Below are positions 1 to 5,802 of a stretch of DNA of 7,211 bases, piece by piece (within the stretch, counting starts at the first letter, position 1; every line of letters starts with the position of its first letter). The DNA is from JBDRMV01 sp043811795 (GTDB lineage: Bacteria; CG03): positions 1 through 7,211 of the forward strand of contig JBDRMV010000011.1 in NCBI GenBank assembly GCA_043811795.1, in the 5' to 3' direction. The notes below the pieces were generated by a model, which saw only the letters and a program-made list of their open reading frames with translations, searched no databases and had not been told where the DNA came from. The position numbers and the translations under genes were made by a program.

Positions 1-95
1 GGTCACCTCTATTTTGCAAAGAAATGGGGTCAGCTCTATTTTTGCATAGAAAAAATAACAAAAATAGAACTGACCCCGCAAAATAGAAGTGACCC
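1..95. repeat. Two-layer imperfect inverted repeat (REP-like)
   Basis: The outer arms (1-17 and 78-94) are reverse complements with one mismatch in 17. The inner arms (26-43 and 60-77) match at 17 of 18 positions. The centre is an A-rich loop (44-59). On the left an 8-base spacer separates outer and inner arms; on the right they abut. Outer and inner arms are also related to each other: each is a variant of GGGTCA followed by a two-base variable step and TCTATTTT(T)GC, so one motif occurs four times, two in each orientation. From memory, similar GGGGTCA...TCTATTTTTGC stretches lie next to REP-associated tyrosine (Y1/IS200-like) transposase genes. No transposase is visible here, and the element starts at the window edge, so it may continue to the left. 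Confidence 0.85.
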
Positions 96-151
96 ATTTT
101 CGCATTATAAGGCGATTACTGGAATCAAGTGCATACGCCTATAGTAAAATT

Positions 152-160
152 TGATATACT
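152..160 (+). promoter_or_regulatory. Extended -10 promoter abutting the cvpA start
   Basis: The sequence reads TG-A-TATACT: a TG extension at 152-153, one base, then a hexamer one base off TATAAT at 155-160. Six A residues separate it from the ATG at 167, so transcription would begin at or within a base or two of the start codon. No SD-like purine box with G residues lies upstream of that ATG. There is no convincing -35, which extended -10 promoters can do without. A second AT-rich candidate (TATAGT, 140-145) lies just upstream. Inference: the transcript is leaderless or nearly so. Confidence 0.55.
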
Positions 161-166
161 AAAAAA

Positions 167-892
167 ATGGCTGCCGATTTGATTATTGTTTTTGCGCTGC
201 TCGGTTTTATCGCGTGGGGTTTTCTGCAGGGCGCGCTAAAAGAGGTCTTCAGCTTACTCGCGATTGTTCTGGCATTTGTTCTCTCAGGCCCGCTGGCAGG
301 GCATCTGCTCAAGCTCGTCAAGACGCCGGCGCTGGATGTTTTCGTTTTACAGTCAGCCGGGAGATTTGTTTCGTGGCTCGTTCTGTATTTTCTGATAATC
401 CTTATCGGACGGCTTATCGAGACGCTTGCGCTCGGCGACAGGAAACTCCGCTGGATAAACCGGTACTGGGGTGCGGTTGCCGGACTGGGCAAGGGTTTGT
501 TCATGATTTTAATTATCCTGTGGACTGCCGACATTGCGCTGACTCTTACACACTTCGACACGCCTGCGGGGCTGAAGAAATCAGTTGTATTTTCGCTCGC
601 GCAAAAACACAACCTGTTAAGAAGAACAAAAAAAGTTCAGGGTCTGGAAAAATTACAGGCTCTTCAGAAGATGAACAGGTATCTCAGCGCGCTTAAAAAA
701 GTAAACGACAAGGAACTGCAGGATTTACAGTCGTCGCTTAACAACCTTGATGCAGGCAGTCTGCGGGATTTAGTGAGAGAGTATGCAGAGTCGGGCGGGA
801 GCACCGGAAGTATAAACATCAAAGATTTACAAAAGTTTCTGAAAAATAAAAATATGGAATCCATAAAAAAACTTAAGCAGGCAGCGAAATAG
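167..892 (+). CDS. cvpA: CvpA-family membrane protein with long charged C-terminal tail
   Basis: This 241-aa protein has an N-terminal half with the four-helix layout of the CvpA (colicin V production) family. Hydrophobic segments lie at about residues 5-22, 25-48, 65-83 and 103-127. The family's small-residue/Gly signature is seen in WGFLQGALKEVFSLLA near the first turn, and NRYWGAVAGLGKGL precedes helix four. CvpA proteins are inner-membrane proteins implicated in envelope homeostasis and, in Enterobacteria, colicin V export; the molecular role is not settled. Residues about 135-241 form a hydrophilic, Lys/Leu/Gln-rich, helix-prone cytoplasmic tail, making the protein longer than the usual 160-180 aa. 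The ATG at 167 is chosen because the protein starts directly with the first membrane helix, although no SD precedes it. It is followed by a repeat-bearing gap and is probably its own transcription unit. Confidence 0.8.
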   Translation: MAADLIIVFALLGFIAWGFLQGALKEVFSLLAIVLAFVLSGPLAGHLLKLVKTPALDVFVLQSAGRFVSWLVLYFLIILIGRLIETLALGDRKLRWINRYWGAVAGLGKGLFMILIILWTADIALTLTHFDTPAGLKKSVVFSLAQKHNLLRRTKKVQGLEKLQALQKMNRYLSALKKVNDKELQDLQSSLNNLDAGSLRDLVREYAESGGSTGSINIKDLQKFLKNKNMESIKKLKQAAK

Positions 893-932
893 TGATAAGC
901 CATAAGCAAATGGAGGTCGTAAGTGATCAGTG

Positions 933-1009
933 AACACCGTGTCATTCGTAGCATGAAAGCTTGCTTTCATTTGCGAGCAAGCTCGCACGCTACATTTATT
1001 AACGGTGTT
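933..1009. repeat. Cloverleaf-like nested inverted repeat in the cvpA-flavodoxin gap
   Basis: Four nested pairings are visible. The outer stem AACACCGT (933-940) pairs with ACGGTGTT (1002-1009). The middle stem GTAGC (948-952) pairs with GCTAC (989-993). Two inner hairpins are ATGAAAGC/GCTTTCAT (953-960/963-970) and GCGAGC/GCTCGC (973-978/981-986), each closing on two bases, so the innermost pairs would open in practice. All four stems are perfect. The shape resembles a REP/MITE-type palindromic element. No T-run follows the hairpins, so it is not a standard terminator. Its right arm ends 15 bases before the SD of the flavodoxin gene, so in RNA it would sit in that gene's leader. Confidence 0.8.
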
Positions 1010-1024
1010 TGCTGAATATTTAAC

Positions 1025-1030
1025 GGAGGG
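1025..1030 (+). promoter_or_regulatory. SD deciding the flavodoxin start
   Basis: GGAGGG lies four bases upstream of the ATG at 1035 and only one base upstream of the ATG at 1032. The spacing favours 1035. An in-frame GTG at 1005 would place this SD inside the coding region and is therefore unlikely. Confidence 0.75.
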
Positions 1031-1034
1031 AATG

Positions 1035-1508
1035 ATGAGCAGGGTTATTGTGATTTATTATTCAAGAAGCGGGAACACGAAAAAAATGGCGGAACTTGTC
1101 GGGCATGGTGTTGCGTCCGCCGGCGCGGAATGCGAGGTGAAAGAAGTCGGTAAAGTCAAAGCGGCGGAACTCCGGAATTATGACGGCATTATCATCGGGT
1201 CGCCCACCTATTACGGAGGCCCGGCGGCGGAAATCAAGAAACTTCTTGACGAAAGCGTTTCCCTGCACGGCGGCCTTGAAGGGCGTGTCGGCGGTGCGTT
1301 TTCCTCGTCGGCAAACATCGGCGGCGGAAACGAAACGACAATTCTTGACATTATTAACGCGATGCTGATTCACGGGATGATTGTTCAGGGAACTCATGAC
1401 GGTGACCACTACGGACCCGTTTCGATCGGAGCGCCCGACAGCCGTGTGGAGAAACAGTGCGTGGCTCTTGGAAAACGAGTGGCGGACCTGCTGAAAAAGT
1501 TGAAGTAA
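1035..1508 (+). CDS. Short WrbA-like flavodoxin-fold protein
   Basis: This 157-aa protein is an FMN-binding flavodoxin-fold protein, most like WrbA/NAD(P)H:quinone oxidoreductases, which carry out two-electron quinone reduction in the cytoplasm. Residues 3-9 form the first strand (RVIVIYY), followed by the FMN phosphate loop SRSGNT at 10-15. SPTYYGG (56-62) matches the second flavin-contact loop (TPTRFGN in WrbA). SANIGGGNETT (92-102) followed by HGMIV matches the WrbA GGGQE(T)T...HGMVIV region. The C-terminal YGPVSIG segment and closing helix also follow WrbA. At 157 aa it is shorter than typical WrbA (about 198 aa); it lacks the insertion between strand two and the TPTRFGN loop. It could equally be annotated simply as a flavodoxin family protein, and its substrate is unknown. 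Start choice rests on the GGAGGG at 1025-1030. Confidence 0.8.
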   Translation: MSRVIVIYYSRSGNTKKMAELVGHGVASAGAECEVKEVGKVKAAELRNYDGIIIGSPTYYGGPAAEIKKLLDESVSLHGGLEGRVGGAFSSSANIGGGNETTILDIINAMLIHGMIVQGTHDGDHYGPVSIGAPDSRVEKQCVALGKRVADLLKKLK

Positions 1509-1603
1509 AATATCAAAGAAAATATGAAAAATACAAAAATAGCGTGAGAATGGCGAAATGAACTGTGGTTATGAGGTGTGTTTGAAAAAAGGCGGTGAAC
1601 GCA

Positions 1604-2875
1604 ATGTTTGAATATGAAAAATTTACTCTGAACAACGGCATAAAAGTTCTGCTGGCGCCGTTAAAAACAACGAGAATCGTCAGCGTAAACGTGCTGGTAA
1701 AAACAGGTTCCCGTTATGAGAGAAAGAACACCAACGGTATCACGCATTTTATTGAACACCTGCTCTTCAAGGGGACGGACCGCCGCCCCGACGCCCTTGT
1801 GATATCAAAGGAAATAGACAACATGGGCGCCGACATGAATGGTTCTACGGGACAGGAGTACAGTCATTTTTACGTGAAACTTCTCGACGAGCATTTTGAG
1901 AAAGCCGTTGATATTCTTTCCGATATTCTTTCCTGCTCCAGGTTTGAACAGAAACACATTGAAACCGAAAGGACGGCCATTCTTGAGGAAATAAAAATGA
2001 GGAAAGACCATCCGTCGATTTATGTGTGGGAGATTTTAAACGGGTTGCTTTACGGCGACCAGCCGCTTGGTTTTGATATCGCCGGTAATGAAAGTGTTCT
2101 GAACAAAATTTCGCGCTCTGAAATGCTTGAACATTTCAAGGAAAGTTTTATCGGCAGCAACATTATCATATCGCTGGCGGGCAACATCGACGTGAAAAGC
2201 GCCCGGGGCCTGGTAAACAGGTACTTCGGCGGATTTGAACCCGGCCTCCGCGCGAAATTTTTACCCGTTCACGAGTCCCAGACCTCGCCGGCCGTTGAAC
2301 TCTGTTATAAGAAAACCGAGCAGACGCACCTTTGTATCGGAAACAGGGCTTACAATTATGAGCACCCCGACTATTACGCGCTCGCTCTTATGAATCTGAT
2401 AATCGGCGGAAATATGAGTTCGCGTCTTTTTACGATTCTGCGGGAAGAGAAAGGGCTCGTCTATTCGGTCGGCGCGCTGAACCAGAGTTTTTTTGACACC
2501 GGCAATTTTGTCGTCCACGCCGGCGCCGGCCACGGAAATGTTGAAGAAACGCTTAGAATAATTCTCGGTGAATTCGCAAGGATGAAGAGCGAGGACGTGA
2601 AAGAGGAAGAACTTGAAAGAGCAAAGAACGCCGTTACGGGTTATCTTTATATGTCCCTGGACAGTTCTTCGGGCATTGCGGGTTATATAGGCGGTCAGGA
2701 ACTTCGTCTCGGCAGAATTTTGACTCCGGAAGAACGGCTCGGGCTGATAAAAAAAGTGACGGTTAAGGATATAAGAAGGGTTGCCAATGACATATTGAAA
2801 GATGAAACGCTTAATCTTGCTCTGATAGGCCCCTTCAAAGACAAAGAAAAGTTTGAAAAAATGTTGACAACCTGA
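1604..2875 (+). CDS. M16B family zinc peptidase (pitrilysin/processing-peptidase type)
   Basis: This 423-aa metallopeptidase has the single-chain, two-domain size typical of M16B enzymes, which dimerise into a clamshell and degrade or process peptides. The inverted zinc motif HFIEH is at 48-52 (zinc ligands H48 and H52, catalytic E51), followed by LLFKGT as in mitochondrial processing peptidase relatives. The third ligand is E129 in ILEEI, 77 residues after H52, the normal distance. In the second domain, LREEKGLVYSVG carries the Arg/Tyr pair (R280, Y287) used by M16B enzymes in substrate binding. No signal peptide is seen, so it is probably cytoplasmic. The ATG at 1604 is preferred: GGCGGTGA (1591-1598) gives an SD-like match five bases upstream. 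A GTG at 1595 is in frame but overlaps that site. It appears intact and active. The natural substrate cannot be read from the sequence. Confidence 0.9.
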   Translation: MFEYEKFTLNNGIKVLLAPLKTTRIVSVNVLVKTGSRYERKNTNGITHFIEHLLFKGTDRRPDALVISKEIDNMGADMNGSTGQEYSHFYVKLLDEHFEKAVDILSDILSCSRFEQKHIETERTAILEEIKMRKDHPSIYVWEILNGLLYGDQPLGFDIAGNESVLNKISRSEMLEHFKESFIGSNIIISLAGNIDVKSARGLVNRYFGGFEPGLRAKFLPVHESQTSPAVELCYKKTEQTHLCIGNRAYNYEHPDYYALALMNLIIGGNMSSRLFTILREEKGLVYSVGALNQSFFDTGNFVVHAGAGHGNVEETLRIILGEFARMKSEDVKEEELERAKNAVTGYLYMSLDSSSGIAGYIGGQELRLGRILTPEERLGLIKKVTVKDIRRVANDILKDETLNLALIGPFKDKEKFEKMLTT

Positions 2876-2893
2876 ACGGTAAATACGTAAAAT
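2864..2893 (+). promoter_or_regulatory. Predicted glgP promoter overlapping the end of the M16 gene
   Basis: A perfect -35 hexamer TTGACA (2864-2869) lies in the last codons of the peptidase gene. An 18-base spacer separates it from TAAAAT (2888-2893), one base off the -10 consensus. Transcription would begin near 2900. That places the ATG at 2892 upstream of the transcript, the ATG at 2901 at its very 5' end, and the ATG at 2919 after a short leader containing AAGGG. Confidence 0.6.
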
Positions 2894-2918
2894 GAAAGGT
2901 ATGAAAAAGGGAAATGGT

Positions 2919-5420
2919 ATGGCAGAAAAAAAACAGAGGGATGTGTGGAAGGATTACAGGAAGGGAATAGACCCCGACGCTCTGCGGATTTCACTCATAA
3001 ATCATCTTCACTACACAAGGGCGAAGGATGCGTTCTCCTCCACCGACCGCGATAGGTATTTAGGGCTCGCCTATGCCGTCAGGGACAGGATGGTCGAACG
3101 CTGGAGCAAAACCCAGCAGGCATACTACAACAAGGACGCAAAAAGAATTTATTATCTTTCTCTTGAATTCCTTCTCGGCAGGGCGCTCCTCAACAACATA
3201 ATCAATCTCAACATTATTGACGAAGTCAAATACGTGATGAAAAAGTCGGGGTATGATTTAGGGCGCCTGCTGGAACTCGAGCCGGATGCCGGTCTCGGCA
3301 ACGGCGGGCTCGGTCGGCTGGCGGCGTGTTTTCTCGATTCGATGGCGACAATGGAACTCCCCGGATATGGCTACGGTCTGAGATATGAATTCGGCATTTT
3401 CAAACAGATCATAAAAGACGGTTTTCAGGTAGAGGAACCGGATGAGTGGCTGAGATTTGATTACCCATGGGATATTGAAAGACCGGAATACACAATAAAC
3501 GTTCATTTTTACGGAGAGGCAAAAGAGGAACAGGACGAATTCGGCAGGCCGAAATTCATGTGGGTAAACACGAAAGATGTTCTTGCCGTCCCGCACGATA
3601 TACCGATAATCGGATACGGCAACAACACGGTCAACACCCTCCGGCTCTGGGCGGCGCGCTCGTCAAACCAGTTTGATTTTAAAATTTTTAATCAGGGCGA
3701 TTATATGAAGGCGGTCGAAGACAAAAATGATTCGGAGAATATTTCCAAGGTTCTTTATCCGAGCGATAACATTTACAAGGGGAAGGAACTCAGGTTCAAG
3801 CAGGAGTATTTTTTTGTTTCAGCGACTCTTCAGGACATAATAAGACGCTATCTCAAAACGTATGAGAATTTTGACAAGTTCGCCGACAAGGTCGCCATCC
3901 AGCTGAACGACACGCACCCTGCTCTCGGGATACCCGAACTGATGCGTCTGCTGCTGGATGAATACGGCGTCAGGTGGAGCAAGGCGTGGGACATAACGGT
4001 AAAGACATTCGCGTTTACGAATCACACGGTTATGCAGGAGGCGCTTGAAAAATGGCCTCTCGGCCTTTTTCAAAATCTTCTCCCGAGACACGCTCAGATT
4101 GTCTTTGAAATAAACAGGCGTTTTCTCGACCGTGTAAGGGCGGAATATCCTGACGATGAAGAAAAAGTCCGCAGAATGTCGGTTATAGATGAAAGTGCGG
4201 AAAAAGAAGTGAGGATGGCGAATCTTGCCATTATCGGTTCCCATTCCGTAAACGGCGTGGCGAAACTTCACACTGAAATCCTTAAAAACAGTGTTTTTAA
4301 GGATTTTTATAATCTCTGGTCGGAGAAATTCAACAACAAAACGAACGGCATCACGCAGAGGAGATGGCTCCTCGTGGCGAACCCTGCTCTTTCGCGGCTG
4401 ATTACGGAGAAAATCGGCGACAGGTGGATTACCGATTTGAACGAACTCAAAAAATTGGAGCAGTTTCTCGTCGACGAAAATTTCCTGATAGCGCTGCACA
4501 AAACAAAAGAGAAGAACAAGAAAGAACTCGCGGAGTTTATAAAAAACCGCAACGGCATAGAGGTTGATACAAAATCGATTTTTGATTCGCACGTGAAACG
4601 CCTCCACGAATACAAAAGGCAGCTACTCAACGTTATGCACATCATTATGCTTTACAACAAACTCAGGGAGAACCCGGCGCTGGATATTTCCCCGGCGACA
4701 TTTATCTTTGCGGGAAAGTCCGCTCCGGGATATTCCATGGCAAAACTTATCATCAAACTGATTAACAGCGTCGCCGATATTGTTAATAACGACAAGGACG
4801 TGAACGGAAAGATGAAGGTTGTTTTTCTTGCCGACTATAATGTTTCGCTCGCGGAAAAAATCATTCCGGCGACGGACGTGAGCGAACAGATTTCAACGGC
4901 GGGCAAGGAGGCGTCGGGAACGGGAAACATGAAATTTGCGCTCAACGGCGCGCTAACCGTAGGAACCCTCGACGGTGCGAACATAGAAATAATGGAAAAC
5001 GTCGGCGAAGAAAACATTTATATCTTCGGCCTGAAAGCAGAGGAAATTGAAGAGATGGCATCCTCCGGCCGGCACAATCCGCAGGAACTCTGCGAGAGGG
5101 AACCGGAAATAAAGAAAGTTATGGATATGCTTAAATCCGGCGAACTTGCCGGCGGGGATGAGGCGCTGTTTAAACCGATATACGATTCGCTTATGTCTGG
5201 TACGGACGAGAGCCCGCCCGACAGATATTTTCTGCTCGCCGATTTGATGAGTTATGCATCAGTGCGCGGGAGGGTAAACACCGATTTCAGGGATAAACTT
5301 GCCTGGCAGAAAAAGGCATTGATAAACATTGCCAATATGGGTTATTTTTCAAGCGACAGGGCTATCAAAGAATATGCAGGGGAAATCTGGGGCATAAAAC
5401 CGATTCCCGTAAACTTATAA
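2919..5420 (+). CDS. glgP: Glycogen/maltodextrin phosphorylase (GT35)
   Basis: This 833-aa PLP-dependent alpha-glucan phosphorylase releases glucose-1-phosphate from glycogen or maltodextrin ends in the cytoplasm. The family is usually 800-840 aa, so it is full length. Landmarks in order: ALRISLINHLHYT at the N terminus; the substrate-binding glycine loop GLGNGGLGR from about residue 125; QLNDTHPALGIPELMR; TNHTVMQEALEKWP; NKTNGITQRRW; VKRLHEYKRQLLN; and EASGTGNMKF with the PLP lysine at K672, close to the rabbit muscle position (680). The start at 2919 has AAGGG seven bases upstream and begins where homologues typically begin. In-frame ATGs at 2892 and 2901 would add nine or six residues, but the predicted promoter ends at 2893, which argues against 2892. 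Glycogen versus maltodextrin preference cannot be decided here. There is no sign of the eukaryotic N-terminal regulatory phosphorylation site. Confidence 0.95.
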   Translation: MAEKKQRDVWKDYRKGIDPDALRISLINHLHYTRAKDAFSSTDRDRYLGLAYAVRDRMVERWSKTQQAYYNKDAKRIYYLSLEFLLGRALLNNIINLNIIDEVKYVMKKSGYDLGRLLELEPDAGLGNGGLGRLAACFLDSMATMELPGYGYGLRYEFGIFKQIIKDGFQVEEPDEWLRFDYPWDIERPEYTINVHFYGEAKEEQDEFGRPKFMWVNTKDVLAVPHDIPIIGYGNNTVNTLRLWAARSSNQFDFKIFNQGDYMKAVEDKNDSENISKVLYPSDNIYKGKELRFKQEYFFVSATLQDIIRRYLKTYENFDKFADKVAIQLNDTHPALGIPELMRLLLDEYGVRWSKAWDITVKTFAFTNHTVMQEALEKWPLGLFQNLLPRHAQIVFEINRRFLDRVRAEYPDDEEKVRRMSVIDESAEKEVRMANLAIIGSHSVNGVAKLHTEILKNSVFKDFYNLWSEKFNNKTNGITQRRWLLVANPALSRLITEKIGDRWITDLNELKKLEQFLVDENFLIALHKTKEKNKKELAEFIKNRNGIEVDTKSIFDSHVKRLHEYKRQLLNVMHIIMLYNKLRENPALDISPATFIFAGKSAPGYSMAKLIIKLINSVADIVNNDKDVNGKMKVVFLADYNVSLAEKIIPATDVSEQISTAGKEASGTGNMKFALNGALTVGTLDGANIEIMENVGEENIYIFGLKAEEIEEMASSGRHNPQELCEREPEIKKVMDMLKSGELAGGDEALFKPIYDSLMSGTDESPPDRYFLLADLMSYASVRGRVNTDFRDKLAWQKKALINIANMGYFSSDRAIKEYAGEIWGIKPIPVNL

Positions 5421-5423
5421 TAC

Positions 5424-5442
5424 AATGGGGACCGTCCCCATT
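5424..5442. repeat. GGGGAC palindrome after glgP
   Basis: AATGGGGAC-C-GTCCCCATT is a perfect 9+1+9 palindrome beginning four bases after the glgP stop. A third related arm, GTCTCCATT (5450-5458), could pair with 5424-5432 through one G-U pair, giving an alternative, roomier hairpin. A run of eight T residues lies at 5473-5480, but 14 bases beyond that hairpin, so this is at best a weak terminator. The GGGGACNGTCCCC core resembles short palindromes that, from memory, recur near Y1 transposase remnants in candidate-phylum genomes. Confidence 0.6.
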
Positions 5443-5457
5443 AGCATCGTCTCCATT

Positions 5458-5471
5458 ATTAGACATTAGAC
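5458..5471. repeat. Tandem 7-bp duplication ATTAGAC
   Basis: ATTAGAC occurs twice back to back (5458-5464 and 5465-5471). The first copy contributes most of the predicted -35 element of the downstream promoter, so the duplication overlaps regulatory sequence. It may be a slippage product or part of a degraded intergenic repeat. Confidence 0.6.
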
Positions 5472-5488
5472 CTTTTTTTTGGTAAAAT
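5460..5488 (+). promoter_or_regulatory. Predicted promoter of the DUF6922-like/AbiEii pair
   Basis: TAGACA (5460-5465; one base off TTGACA) and TAAAAT (5483-5488; one base off TATAAT) are separated by exactly 17 bases. The -10 also has a TG extension (TGG before TAAAAT, 5480-5482). The spacer contains eight consecutive T residues, which can bend DNA. Only five bases separate the -10 from the ATG at 5494, so the mRNA should start at or next to the start codon. This gives the pair its own leaderless-type promoter, independent of glgP. Confidence 0.65.
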
Positions 5489-5493
5489 TAAGT

Positions 5494-5802
5494 ATGGGAA
5501 AAAATGCAGGGAATGGTTTTTTGAAACAATATTTCTGGGAAATTGACTTCAAAAAATTCAGACCTCTTTCCCGACCGTATTATGTAATTTCGCGGCTTCT
5601 GGAATACGGCGACGAAAAAGCGTTGAGATGGCTGTTTGATAATTTCACAACGAGACAAATGAAAAACACCCTGCGGAAGATGCGCGGGTTTTCGGAGCGG
5701 AGCGCCAATTTCTGGGCAATTTATTTCGGAATGAAAAGAGAGGAAGTAAAATGTTTGAGCAGGCAATTTCGCAAGATACACAAGAATTTCTGGCCTTATT
5801 GA
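5494..5802 (+). CDS. DUF6922-like small protein, putative partner/antitoxin of AbiEii-type protein
   Basis: This 102-aa basic protein is one I recognise, from memory only, as resembling the DUF6922 family, which is often found directly upstream of AbiEii/AbiGii nucleotidyltransferase genes. Visible marks are FWEIDF (14-19), RLLEYGD (34-40), a helix-rich middle with the pattern ALRWLFDNFTTRQMKNTLRK (43-62), SANFWAIYFGM (70-80), and a Cys-Leu-containing tail ending in NFWPY. The compact helical pattern could be DNA-binding, but no helix-turn-helix is certain. No SD precedes the ATG; instead the -10 element ends five bases upstream, suggesting a leaderless start. A TTG at 5479 is in frame but lies partly within the promoter. 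Its last 52 bases overlap the next gene in another frame, which suggests translational coupling. An antitoxin role is inferred from position. Confidence 0.7.
   Translation: MGKNAGNGFLKQYFWEIDFKKFRPLSRPYYVISRLLEYGDEKALRWLFDNFTTRQMKNTLRKMRGFSERSANFWAIYFGMKREEVKCLSRQFRKIHKNFWPY
5739..5744 (+). promoter_or_regulatory. Internal SD for the AbiEii-type gene
   Basis: AGAGGA lies inside the upstream reading frame, six bases before the ATG at 5751. It supports translation of the nucleotidyltransferase by reinitiation or coupled ribosomes, in contrast with the SD-less first gene of the pair. Confidence 0.65.

Noticed and set aside
105..143. Weak hairpin AGGCG...CGCCT upstream of cvpA
   Set aside because: The five-base stem with a bulged extension and a loop over 20 bases is too weak to separate from chance.
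214..696. 160-codon + strand frame overlapping cvpA
   Set aside because: It is out of frame with the CvpA-family protein, whose membrane helices and family motifs are clear. This frame is Arg/Cys-rich and featureless.
953..986. Terminator hairpins after cvpA
   Set aside because: The stems are good but loops are two bases and no T-run follows. Nesting within larger stems points to a repeat element instead.
1005..1034. GTG start at 1005 for the flavodoxin gene
   Set aside because: It would put the GGAGGG SD inside the coding region and overlaps the right arm of the inverted repeat. The flavodoxin fold begins right after 1035.
3819..4607. 262-codon open frame on the minus strand inside glgP
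   Set aside because: It lies fully antisense to a strongly conserved phosphorylase core, has no recognisable motif and low-complexity Phe/Arg-rich content, as expected for a shadow frame.
5424..5480. Rho-independent terminator after glgP
   Set aside because: The palindrome closes on one base and the alternative hairpin ends 14 bases before the T-run, so the hairpin-plus-U-tract geometry is not met.
5479..5493. TTG start at 5479 for the DUF6922-like gene
   Set aside because: It lies within the T-run and the -10 element of the predicted promoter. The ATG at 5494 fits the transcription start better.
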